DNA from: Flavobacterium sp. UBA7663
GTDB lineage: Bacteria > Bacteroidota > Bacteroidia > Flavobacteriales > Flavobacteriaceae
Direction of reading: 5' to 3'
DNA length: 64,000 bases
Assembly: GCF_002483315.1 (NCBI RefSeq)
Contig: NZ_DLHR01000020.1
Span: 202,996-266,995, forward strand
In this document: positions 24,504 through 32,624 of the stretch, piece after piece
Layout: each line of letters opens with the position of its first letter
Position numbering within the stretch: position 1 is the first letter of the stretch
Translations under genes and position numbers: made by a program
Notes under the pieces: model-generated
The model's database searches: none
Seen by the model: the letters and a program-made list of their open reading frames with translations, nothing else
What the model was told of the DNA's origin: nothing

Positions 24504-26489
24504 ATGAAAAAATTAGTAGTATTTTTTCTGTCATTTTCCTTTTATTTTTCATTCAGTCAGGAATTAGATTCTCTAAAAACCAAAGAACTTAAAGAAGTTT
24601 TGGTGGTGGGAACAAAAGCACCATTGCATGAAAAACAAGGAAAAACACTCGCTACTTTAGACGAATTTTTGCAAAAATCAACCAAAGTAGATTTAATTAA
24701 AAGAGGTGCTTATGCCTGGGAACCTATTATTAATGGTATGGCATCCGAACGCACTATTATAACTATTGACGGAATGCGAATCTTTGGCGCCTGTACTGAT
24801 AAAATGGACCCAGTAACTTCGTATGTTGAAGTATCTAATTTATCAGAAGCTACGATTTCATCAGGACAACAAGGAAGTTGTCATGGAAATACGATTGGTG
24901 GTTCAATAGATTTAAAAAGAAGCCAACGCCAATTTACCAATGCAGGTTGGGAATTCTTCGTCAACTCAGGTTATGAAACGAATAACCATCAAAAAATCAT
25001 TGGTTCAGCAATCAATTATGCCGATAGTTTGTTTTATGTAGATACTGATGTAATGTATCGCGATGCCGAAAATTATAAAGCAGGAAATGATAAAGAAATT
25101 CATTTTTCACAGTTCAGAAAATTGAATTTATCGGCCACTTCTGGTTATCGATTGTCTCCTAATAAAAACATTGAAGCTTCAGTAATTTTTGATAGAGCTA
25201 CCGATGTTGGTTATCCTGCATTACCAATGGATGTTTCTTTGGCGGAAGCTTTAATTACTTCGTTGAAATACAATTATAAACCTAATTCAGAGCAAATCGA
25301 TAATTGGGAAACCAAACTCTATTTCAATACAATTACGCACACCATGGACGACACCAAACGTCCTGATGTCCATATTCACATGGACATGCCAGGTTGGAGT
25401 GATACCTATGGTTTTTATTCAAAAATCAATGGAAAATATAAAAAACATCAATTTTTAGGCAATTTGAATTCGTTTTATAATCGTTCCGTTGCCGAAATGA
25501 CGATGTATCCATCCGATCCAAACGAAAACTTGATGTTCATGTACACTTGGCCTGATGTTCGCACGTTGTATTCTGGAATTTATTTGGAAGATAATTACGA
25601 AATCAATTGCCATTCTAATTTGAAATTAACTACGAATTTGGGATTTCATAATAACAATGTAGCAAGTGATTTTGGCTTACAAAGTTTACAGATTTTCTAT
25701 CCTGAAATGGAAGCTTCAAATTCTCGATTCCTAAAAAGTATTTCGACTAATTATTTCTATAACAAAGACGGGATTTCGTATGGATTTGGAATGGGGTATG
25801 GCGAACGCGCTCCATCGGTTTCGGAAGGTTATGGGTTTTATCTGTTCAATAGTTTTGACGGATTTGATTATATTGGGAATCCAAATTTAAAAAATGAAAA
25901 ATCGTTAGAAGGAAATGCGACTATTGGCTACAAAAAAGCACAATGGCAAACTAAAATTTCGGCTTCCTATTTTCATATTTACGATTATATCATCGGAATT
26001 CCGGATGCTTCGGTAGCGCCTATGACTATTGGCGCCAATGGAATTAAAGTATATACCGCTTTAGATTTTGCTACTATTTTTTCTTCCGATTTTACAGTTA
26101 GTTATCAATTTTCAGATGATTGGATTTGGAAAGGACAATTGGTGTATAACTTAGGAAAGGACAATGAAAGCAAAGGATTGCCTTTTATGAGTCCGTTTAA
26201 CTACATGACTTCTTTAGGATTTAGACCAGGAAAATTTACCTCTGAAATAATTTTAAAAGGGAATGCCACACAAACCGAATACAATACTTTTTATGGAGAA
26301 GACAAAACGCCTGATTATGTGATATTAAACACTAACTTTGGTTACAAATTTACTTTTGATAAAGCTAAATTAGTACTCAACACGGGTGTTGAAAACGTTT
26401 TCGATTCCAATTATACTACCTACACCGATTGGAAAAATCTTCCAAGAATGGGACGAAATATCTTTATAAATTTGATGTTTCAGTTTTAA
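24504..26489 (+). CDS. TonB-dependent outer-membrane copper receptor (OprC/NosA-like)
   Basis: A 661-residue protein with signal peptide, an N-terminal plug domain and a C-terminal barrel ending in Phe. The plug carries IDGMRIFGACTDKMDP, whose Cys97-x3-Met101 matches the CxxxM copper site described for OprC; a His/Met cluster (HIHMDM, about 291-296) lies in an extracellular loop region as in that family. It would import copper across the outer membrane for NirK, NosZ and oxidases. The gene starts right behind a terminator, so a separate promoter is likely although I could not place one. Confidence 0.88.
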   Translation: MKKLVVFFLSFSFYFSFSQELDSLKTKELKEVLVVGTKAPLHEKQGKTLATLDEFLQKSTKVDLIKRGAYAWEPIINGMASERTIITIDGMRIFGACTDKMDPVTSYVEVSNLSEATISSGQQGSCHGNTIGGSIDLKRSQRQFTNAGWEFFVNSGYETNNHQKIIGSAINYADSLFYVDTDVMYRDAENYKAGNDKEIHFSQFRKLNLSATSGYRLSPNKNIEASVIFDRATDVGYPALPMDVSLAEALITSLKYNYKPNSEQIDNWETKLYFNTITHTMDDTKRPDVHIHMDMPGWSDTYGFYSKINGKYKKHQFLGNLNSFYNRSVAEMTMYPSDPNENLMFMYTWPDVRTLYSGIYLEDNYEINCHSNLKLTTNLGFHNNNVASDFGLQSLQIFYPEMEASNSRFLKSISTNYFYNKDGISYGFGMGYGERAPSVSEGYGFYLFNSFDGFDYIGNPNLKNEKSLEGNATIGYKKAQWQTKISASYFHIYDYIIGIPDASVAPMTIGANGIKVYTALDFATIFSSDFTVSYQFSDDWIWKGQLVYNLGKDNESKGLPFMSPFNYMTSLGFRPGKFTSEIILKGNATQTEYNTFYGEDKTPDYVILNTNFGYKFTFDKAKLVLNTGVENVFDSNYTTYTDWKNLPRMGRNIFINLMFQF

Positions 26490-26524
26490 AATTTACTGCT
26501 TTTTAGAAGAATTGGTTTTACAAA

Positions 26525-26962
26525 TCACAACGACTTTAAGAAAGTTTCCCCTGATTTGATGCCTAAAGCTAATTCTTCTAAATTAGTGGTTTCTAACATG
26601 TGAGCCAGTTCATTTCTTATACTTTTAAATTTATCATGTACTGGACAAGGATGCGTTTCTGAACATTGTGATAAACCTAATCCACAACCATGAAAAACTG
26701 CATCACCATCAATTGCGTTAACAATTTCAACTAAAAAAGTTGTAGCAATCCGTTTTTTTGGAATATAAAATCCGCCATTAACACCTTTAACAGAATCAAT
26801 GACTCCAGCTCTAACCAATATTTGTAGAATTTTGGCCGTAAAAGCTTGTGGTGAATCAATTTCTTTTGAAATATCTACAAAACCTACTTTTTTTTCTTCT
26901 AAAGAATGTTTGGCAATAAATATGGTAGCTCTTATAGCATAATTACATGATTTTGAAAACAT
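26525..26962 (-). CDS. Rrf2-family regulator with three cysteines
   Basis: A 145-residue Rrf2 protein: N-terminal winged HTH (SCNYAIRATIFIA, SPQAFTAKILQILVRAGVIDSVKG) and a cluster CGLGLSQCSETHPC that could bind an Fe-S cluster, as in NsrR/IscR. An NO-responsive repressor is the likely role. It lies downstream of the second norB-like operon but has its own Fnr-type promoter. Confidence 0.88.
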   Translation of the reverse strand: MFSKSCNYAIRATIFIAKHSLEEKKVGFVDISKEIDSPQAFTAKILQILVRAGVIDSVKGVNGGFYIPKKRIATTFLVEIVNAIDGDAVFHGCGLGLSQCSETHPCPVHDKFKSIRNELAHMLETTNLEELALGIKSGETFLKSL

Positions 26963-26991
26963 AATCGGTTGTTAATTATAAAATTAAGTGC

Positions 26992-27035
26992 CAAATATAC
27001 AATGTAATTAGTATTAATAGGATGATTTTTATCAT
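26992..27035 (-). promoter_or_regulatory. Crp/Fnr-type promoter of the Rrf2 gene
   Basis: Perfect dyad ATGAT-TTTT-ATCAT (27022-27035, centre 27028.5). Minus-strand -7 element TATATTTG ends at 26992, exactly 36.5 bp away. Confidence 0.8.
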
Positions 27036-27057
27036 CACTTTTTCAATTAAACATTCT

Positions 27058-28383
27058 TTAATAAGGAAAATCGAATTTGTTTTTTTTCCAAGATTTGACA
27101 AACAAATACACGATAAAAGTTCCCATACTTAAAAATAAAATAGTTCCAAATATAATAAATAGTAAAACCCAATTTTCACTAGAACTACTCATTTTACTAA
27201 AGCTTTCCGAAGTTAATCCTGCTTGCCAAATCGCACGATGAATTCCCATCCCAATCAATGAACTCAGAAAAAGGAAGAGTGTACCTTGTACTACCCAAAA
27301 GGTAATGGTACCAAATTGTTTCCATTTACTGTTATTAAAAGTAGGTTTTATGAAATAAAAGGCAGCAGCAATGATAATCATGGTGTTAATTCCAATGGTG
27401 GTTCCCATCGCATGAGCCACTGTAATGTGTGTTCCGTGTGTGAACAAGTTAATCGCGGGAATTGACATAAATAGCGCAAGTGATAAGTTTATGGTTACCC
27501 AATAATCAGCAGCCATTAAAAATCGGTAAGGAAAGAAATAATAAAACTGCTTGTTTTCCTTTATTTGTTTGCTCCATTTATAAAAAATTCGAATCAAGAT
27601 AATCCATTCAGTCATACTCACGGCATAGGCAATGTAATGAATGAATTTTTCGGTTGGAAGCAAGTAAATATGATGTCCCCAATTGAACATCAAATTAAAC
27701 ATTCCTAAAAAATACATCGCAAATGATAGTTTTTGGTAGGACGATTTTTCGTCGCCACTAATTTTTTCCATCAAGTAAAATGCAACACCATAAATGATTT
27801 GATTTATAGCACCTACTAGCGAACCATTTACTTTCCACTGAATGGTCATATCGGCAATAAAATGCTCTCTGAAATAAGGAAAAATCCACAAATAATTTTC
27901 AATGAAAGTAAAAATGAAGAATACCAATCCGGTTAGCCACATCCAATAATATACAGGCCATTTTACTTTAAATCCAATTTGATGAATATAGAAAATCAAG
28001 AAGACAATGAAAGAGATAAAAATAGGCAAAGCCCACACTGGATTGAATTCCCAATATTCTCTTCCTCCAAAATCACCTGTAAAGTAACTGTAGAAAATCC
28101 CAGTTAAAGCAATTATCCAAAGCGTAAAATGAAGGTATTGTAGAAAGGTACCAAACTGTGAAGTTCTTTTTTTCTGAATGATTAAAGTTAAAAAACCTAA
28201 GCCCGCTGTTATGATGCCCAAATAGGCGCTACTCACATGAAGTGGTCGAAGCGACAAAAATCCCATTACACCCGATTTTGGTTCGGTTATTCTGTAGCTT
28301 TCAGAAGCTAAATGTCCAAAAAAAAGTCCTGCTAACAATAATAACAAGGCGATTCTGATGAGCCAAATTCCAATATTTCTCAT
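27058..28383 (-). CDS. Divergent NorB-like haem-copper-superfamily subunit with altered active-site ligands
   Basis: A 441-residue, about 12-helix protein clearly related to NorB: RPLHVSSAYLG (His49), NWGHHIYLLP (His237-His238), TEW (Glu259) and THGTHITVAHAMG (His324) align with spacings matching norB. Where norB has VHLWVEGVWE, this protein has VNGSLVGAIN: the first FeB His is Asn186, the FeB Glu is Val190 and the next Glu is Asn194. The second low-spin haem His is Met326, and an extra His319 is present. It overlaps its cytochrome partner (ATGA), so they form a complex. Classical NO reductase activity is uncertain; other NOR-like subfamilies are the alternative. Confidence 0.8.
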   Translation of the reverse strand: MRNIGIWLIRIALLLLLAGLFFGHLASESYRITEPKSGVMGFLSLRPLHVSSAYLGIITAGLGFLTLIIQKKRTSQFGTFLQYLHFTLWIIALTGIFYSYFTGDFGGREYWEFNPVWALPIFISFIVFLIFYIHQIGFKVKWPVYYWMWLTGLVFFIFTFIENYLWIFPYFREHFIADMTIQWKVNGSLVGAINQIIYGVAFYLMEKISGDEKSSYQKLSFAMYFLGMFNLMFNWGHHIYLLPTEKFIHYIAYAVSMTEWIILIRIFYKWSKQIKENKQFYYFFPYRFLMAADYWVTINLSLALFMSIPAINLFTHGTHITVAHAMGTTIGINTMIIIAAAFYFIKPTFNNSKWKQFGTITFWVVQGTLFLFLSSLIGMGIHRAIWQAGLTSESFSKMSSSSENWVLLFIIFGTILFLSMGTFIVYLFVKSWKKNKFDFPY

Positions 28384-28811
28384 TTCTTTTCTAAGCTAAA
28401 AGTTCCTAGTATTTCAGGCTGATAATCTTGTGGATTAGATGTTCCCGATTGATCTACATTTTTTAAAAATTGCAAAAGCGCGTTCATTTCCTCTTCCGAT
28501 ATTTCAAAGGCAGGCATTTGTTTTACACCTGATTTTATTATGCCTTTTATATACGCTTCATTGTTGGCAGTTCTAGAATACACATTGGTTAAATCAGGAC
28601 CCAAATAACCGCCTAAACCATACAATTGATGACACGTATGACAGTTGTATTTCTGCCAAACCAATCGTCCTTCGCCTACTATTTGAAGTTCTTTTTCAGA
28701 ATATTTAGTTGGACTAAAAAGGGGAATAGCATAAATCCAAATGCTAAATCCAATGAAACAAAGGAAAAGAACGAAAAAAATGCGTCTCGGATGGGCAAAA
28801 AGGTTCAGCAT
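28380..28811 (-). CDS. NorC-like membrane-anchored cytochrome c, partner of the divergent NorB-like protein
   Basis: A 143-residue protein: one membrane anchor (about 10-30) and a periplasmic haem domain with CHTCH (about 57-61), GGYLGPDLTNVY, and a Met ligand in KQMPAF. The plan is that of NorC. It overlaps nadB by one base upstream and norB-like by four bases downstream, so all are one transcript. Confidence 0.9.
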   Translation of the reverse strand: MLNLFAHPRRIFFVLFLCFIGFSIWIYAIPLFSPTKYSEKELQIVGEGRLVWQKYNCHTCHQLYGLGGYLGPDLTNVYSRTANNEAYIKGIIKSGVKQMPAFEISEEEMNALLQFLKNVDQSGTSNPQDYQPEILGTFSLEKK

Positions 28812-30334
28812 TATGAAGTAGTTTTTTCTTTTTTGACAGATTTTACTCGATATCTTTTGGGTAAACTATCTTTTAAAATAATTTCAGCCGTTTGAATTAA
28901 ATTGTACGTTTCACATAAAAATGGATGCGAATCGTATTTTTTAAATTTCATTTTGAATCGTTTGCTCATTTCAGTTACCATTTCAAATACTTTTTCAGTG
29001 TTTTTGGTATTGGCATATAACGAATCGTATTTCATGAAATGTTGCAGTTGGTTTTTAAATTGCAAAACTTCGTCATGATGAATGTTTTTATAACGAATAG
29101 GGATAATTTCAACCTTATTCATTTTAATAGTATCCATTAGAGAAATCAAATGATTAGCCGAATCATGCGCATAAACAATCGCTTCCAATAGTGAATTAGA
29201 AGCCAATCGGTTCGAGCCATGAAGTCCCGTGTGCGAACATTCTCCGATGGCGAACAATTGTTTGATAGAAGTAGCTCCCATTTCATTCACCACAATTCCG
29301 CCACATTGATAATGCGCTGCAGGAGTTATCGGAATTAAATCTTTGGAAACATCAATTCCGTTTTCAAAGCAATAGTTGTAAACCTTTGGAAATTTTGTTT
29401 TAAACGTTTCTAACGGTAAATGTCTTACGTCGAGCCAAACGTGTTTAGAATGTTCTTTCTTCATTTCGTCAGAAATGGCTTTCGAAACAATATCTCGAGT
29501 TGCTAATTCACCATCAGGATGATATTCGAAAACAAAACGCTCCATTTTATGATTTAAAATATGAGCTCCAAATCCTCGAATCGCTTCGGTAATTAAGAAC
29601 GCCTGACTTTTATTAGGTTCGTAAAGTGCTGTGGGATGAAATTGAATATGTTTCATTTTTTCCAATTTAGCGCCCGCTCGATATGCCATCGCCACACCAT
29701 CTCCAGTAGAAACAAACGGATTAGAAGTAACGCTAAACACTTGTCCCGATCCACCAGTTGCTAAAACAGTTGCTTTTGCTACGATGGAAGTCACTTCACT
29801 TTTTTCATCAAATCCAATGATTCCGATGCATTTTTGATCATCTAGCAAAACATCTGTGGCAAAAAAAGAAGTTCTTATGGTAACATTCGCCAAATTTTGA
29901 ACGACTTGAATCAACTTGGTTTCAATTTCTAATCCTGTTTTGTCTTTGTGATGTACAATACGATTTTGAGAATGGCCGCCTTCTAATCCTAAATCCAATT
30001 CGCCTGAATTATTCTTATCTAATTCCACGCCCCATTGAATCAATTCTTGCAATCGGGCAGGAGCTTCTGTAATCACATGTTCGACTACTTTTTTATCGCA
30101 AATGCCTTTTCCTGCAAGTAAGGTGTCTTGAATATGTTGTTGGTAACTGTCTTTGATAAAGTCGTGTACTACGGCAATTCCGCCTTGAGCGTAATAGGTA
30201 TTGCACTCGTCAATGGAAGTTTTGCTAAGTAAGGTGATTTGTAGGTTTGGATTTTGTTCACTGAGATATTTCGCTAGAGATAATCCTGCTAATCCTGTGC
30301 CTACTATTAATATATCTGTTTCTAAATTTTGCAT
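28811..30334 (-). CDS. nadB: NadB, L-aspartate oxidase
   Basis: A 507-residue flavoprotein: dinucleotide-binding start (DILIVGTGLAGLSLAKYL), SKTSIDECNTYYAQGGIA, the active-site region HFIQFHPT-like (KHIQFHPTALY) and the HYQCGGI motif. It oxidises aspartate to iminoaspartate, using O2 or fumarate, as the first step of de novo NAD synthesis. It lies 6 bp after nadA and overlaps the cytochrome gene. Length is normal. Confidence 0.96.
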   Translation of the reverse strand: MQNLETDILIVGTGLAGLSLAKYLSEQNPNLQITLLSKTSIDECNTYYAQGGIAVVHDFIKDSYQQHIQDTLLAGKGICDKKVVEHVITEAPARLQELIQWGVELDKNNSGELDLGLEGGHSQNRIVHHKDKTGLEIETKLIQVVQNLANVTIRTSFFATDVLLDDQKCIGIIGFDEKSEVTSIVAKATVLATGGSGQVFSVTSNPFVSTGDGVAMAYRAGAKLEKMKHIQFHPTALYEPNKSQAFLITEAIRGFGAHILNHKMERFVFEYHPDGELATRDIVSKAISDEMKKEHSKHVWLDVRHLPLETFKTKFPKVYNYCFENGIDVSKDLIPITPAAHYQCGGIVVNEMGATSIKQLFAIGECSHTGLHGSNRLASNSLLEAIVYAHDSANHLISLMDTIKMNKVEIIPIRYKNIHHDEVLQFKNQLQHFMKYDSLYANTKNTEKVFEMVTEMSKRFKMKFKKYDSHPFLCETYNLIQTAEIILKDSLPKRYRVKSVKKEKTTS

Positions 30335-30340
30335 GATGTT

Positions 30341-31276
30341 TTAGTTTAGCGCTAACATTCTTTGAATAGGAAGTAAAGCTTTTTCGATGATTTCGTTATC
30401 CAAATGTACTTCTGGACTTTCATCTTGTAAACATTGATAGAGTTTTTCTAAGGTGTTGACTTTCATAAACGCACACTCACTGCACGCACACGTATTGTCT
30501 TCTTTTGAAGGCGCTGGAATTAATGTTTTGGTTGGATTATCCAATTGCATTTGGTGTAAAATTCCCGCTTCTGTGGCTACGATAAAAGTGTCATTCGAAC
30601 TAGTTTTTACATGATTCAGCATTCCCGAAGTGGAACCAATGTAGTGTGCTACTTTTAAAATATGCGTTTCCGATTCAGGATGAGCAATGATGGTAGCGGT
30701 TGGATGTTTTTTATATAAGTCGATTAATTTTTCTAAGGAAAACGCTTCGTGAACAATGCAAGAGCCTTCCCATAAAACCATATCTCTTCCAGTTTGTGCG
30801 ATTAAATATTTGCCTAAATTTTTATCGGGAGCAAACACAATGGGTTGGTCTTCTGGAATGGAAGCAATCACTTTTTTAGCATTGGAAGAAGTACAAACTA
30901 TATCGGTTAAAGTTTTCACTTCGGCTGTGCAATTGATGTATGTTACAACGGTATGATTTGGATATTTTTCTAAAAAGGCTTTGAATTCATCGTGTGTACA
31001 TCCATCGGCAAGTGAACATCCTGCTTTTACATCAGGAACGATTACTTTTTTATTAGGATTGACAATTTTAGCTGTTTCTGCCATGAAATAAACACCTGCA
31101 AAAACAATAATATCAGCATCAACTTGAGATGCTTTTCTTGATAATTCCAGACTATCACCTACAATATCCGCTATTTCTTGAATAGCTTCTTCTTGATAAT
31201 AATGGGCGAGAATAACTGCATTTTTTTCTTTCTTTAGAGCAAGAATCTTTTCTTTTAAATCCGTAATCGTTTTCAT
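30341..31276 (-). CDS. nadA: NadA, quinolinate synthase
   Basis: A 311-residue 4Fe-4S enzyme that condenses iminoaspartate with dihydroxyacetone phosphate to quinolinate. Three-fold related domains are visible, with cluster cysteines in YINCTAEVK, WEGSCIVH and CACSECAFM. It is the first gene of the operon nadA-nadB-cytochrome-norB-like and lies 36 bp behind the second Rrf2 gene, so it may also be read from that promoter. Confidence 0.96.
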   Translation of the reverse strand: MKTITDLKEKILALKKEKNAVILAHYYQEEAIQEIADIVGDSLELSRKASQVDADIIVFAGVYFMAETAKIVNPNKKVIVPDVKAGCSLADGCTHDEFKAFLEKYPNHTVVTYINCTAEVKTLTDIVCTSSNAKKVIASIPEDQPIVFAPDKNLGKYLIAQTGRDMVLWEGSCIVHEAFSLEKLIDLYKKHPTATIIAHPESETHILKVAHYIGSTSGMLNHVKTSSNDTFIVATEAGILHQMQLDNPTKTLIPAPSKEDNTCACSECAFMKVNTLEKLYQCLQDESPEVHLDNEIIEKALLPIQRMLALN

Positions 31277-31312
31277 TAAAGGATGTTTTTATCTTCTATA
31301 TAAGTAAATTTT

Positions 31313-31747
31313 TTAAAGCTTAAGAAAAGTCTCTCCAGTATTGAATTCACTAATTAAATCAAGAAGGGAAGTCTCTCTAAGAGTTTTCTTCAAATTTTCA
31401 CGTAATGGCTTATATTTATGATGAAATGGACAAGGTTGTTTGTCTGAACAATCGTGAAGTCCTAAACTGCATCGGTCAAATAAGTCATTTCCGTCTATAG
31501 CTTTTACCAGCTGGTCTAATTTTATTTGTTTCAATTGTGCTTTTTCAATTTCAAAACCACCTCCATTTCCTTTGATAGAATTTATGATGTTCGCTTTTAC
31601 CAAACGCTGTAATATTTTAGCAGTGAAAGGTTCTGGTGATTCAATTTTTCTGGCAATATCTCGAATACCACAACGTTTACCAGCAGACGATTCTGAGGCA
31701 ATGTAAATGGTAGCTCGTATAGCATATTCACAGGTTTTTGAAAACAT
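31313..31747 (-). CDS. Second Rrf2-family regulator
   Basis: A 144-residue Rrf2 protein closely similar in plan to the one at 26525: SKTCEYAIRATIYIA, EPFTAKILQRLVKANIINSIKGNGGGFEI and the cysteine cluster RCSLGLHDCSDKQPC. Probably binds Fe-S and senses NO or redox state. It lies directly upstream of nadA, whose product carries a vulnerable Fe-S cluster. Its promoter has an Fnr-type dyad. Confidence 0.88.
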   Translation of the reverse strand: MFSKTCEYAIRATIYIASESSAGKRCGIRDIARKIESPEPFTAKILQRLVKANIINSIKGNGGGFEIEKAQLKQIKLDQLVKAIDGNDLFDRCSLGLHDCSDKQPCPFHHKYKPLRENLKKTLRETSLLDLISEFNTGETFLKL

Positions 31748-31761
31748 ATTTAAAATTTACA

Positions 31762-31804
31762 CAAAGTTAGGGATTTTAAATCATCGAAATATGATTTTAG
31801 TCAT
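31762..31804 (-). promoter_or_regulatory. Crp/Fnr-type promoter of the second Rrf2 gene
   Basis: Dyad ATGAT-TTTA-GTCAT (31791-31804, flanked by AT on both sides, centre 31797.5). Minus-strand -7 TAACTTTG ends at 31762, 35.5 bp away. The dyad overlaps the 3' end of the nrdG gene. Confidence 0.72.
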
Positions 31805-32515
31805 ATTCTGATGAATATCCTTTTCCGAAATAGATTGCGAATCGGCGAGTGGAGCAATGGTGTTTTGATAATTTCTAAAGTTTTGAATGTAATAGGTTTT
31901 ATCGTAGTCTAATTCCAATAAAACATTTTGCATTGCAGCAATATCATCAGAATTTAATAGAGAAGAATGATAAGTAGTGCGAATTTCAAACGGAATAGAA
32001 CTATTCTGAAGTAATTCAAAGCAAGAAATGAATTGTGAATAAAAATCCGATTTTGTAATAGCAAAAAATTTCTCTTTGGTGCCTTTAAAATCCAAAGCTA
32101 CATAATCAATAAGCTGTTCTTTAATTAGTTTTTCAAGTACTTTAGGCTGACTTCCATTGGTATCCACTTTAATTAAAAAACCTAAACTTTTGACTAATTT
32201 GATAAATGGAATAATGTCTTTGTGAATCAAACATTCGCCACCACTAAGCACAACAGCATCTAACAGATTTCTTCTGGTTTTTAAAAACGAAAAGATTTCA
32301 GAAAAGTAAAACAAGCCTTTCCCGAAAACTATTTCTGGATTATAACAATAATCACATTTCATATTACACCCTGCAAACCATAAGATACAAGCCGATTTAT
32401 CAGGATAATCTAATAGGGTGAAGGGTGTAAAACTATGAATGGCTTTTTTGTTTAGAAAATCAAGATTTACATTCTCTAAAATGGGTACGTTGTTTGTGTT
32501 CACCTTTTTTTCCAA
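31781..32515 (-). CDS. nrdG: NrdG-type radical SAM activase for anaerobic ribonucleotide reductase
   Basis: Up to 244 residues. The radical SAM cluster motif is CNMKCDYC (Cys50, 54, 57 counted from the longest frame), followed by VVLSGGECLIH. It would generate the glycyl radical on NrdD. No ATG is available before the core; a TTG at 32515 or a GTG at 32503 are the candidates. Both lie inside the small glycyl-radical reading frame, giving an overlap of 44-56 bases and translational coupling. The larger-than-usual C-terminal half resembles NrdG2-type activases. Confidence 0.88.
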   Translation of the reverse strand: MEKKVNTNNVPILENVNLDFLNKKAIHSFTPFTLLDYPDKSACILWFAGCNMKCDYCYNPEIVFGKGLFYFSEIFSFLKTRRNLLDAVVLSGGECLIHKDIIPFIKLVKSLGFLIKVDTNGSQPKVLEKLIKEQLIDYVALDFKGTKEKFFAITKSDFYSQFISCFELLQNSSIPFEIRTTYHSSLLNSDDIAAMQNVLLELDYDKTYYIQNFRNYQNTIAPLADSQSISEKDIHQNMTKIIFR

Positions 32516-32624
32516 TATTAAAACTTTCTACGGGTCTGTGATAGCCCATTACTCGTGTGTAAACCAAACATTTGGTTCTCTTTTCGTTGTGTTGAAGCAA
32601 GGCTTCAGTCGTTTTTGTTTGCAT
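32460..32624 (-). CDS. Separate glycyl-radical domain of anaerobic ribonucleotide reductase (54 aa)
   Basis: A 54-residue frame starting at ATG 32624 that contains the glycyl-radical signature of class III ribonucleotide reductases: CLVYTRVMGYHRPVES, then FNIGKKGEHKQRT. In most NrdD proteins this segment is the C-terminus of the large chain, directly behind the zinc site. Here the large chain stops at 32605 without it, and this frame lies in +1 relative to it with a 20-base overlap. It is either a genuine split subunit, the product of +1 frameshifting, or the result of a one-base error. The intact motif and overlap with nrdG argue that it is translated. Confidence 0.75.
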   Translation of the reverse strand: MQTKTTEALLQHNEKRTKCLVYTRVMGYHRPVESFNIGKKGEHKQRTHFRECKS

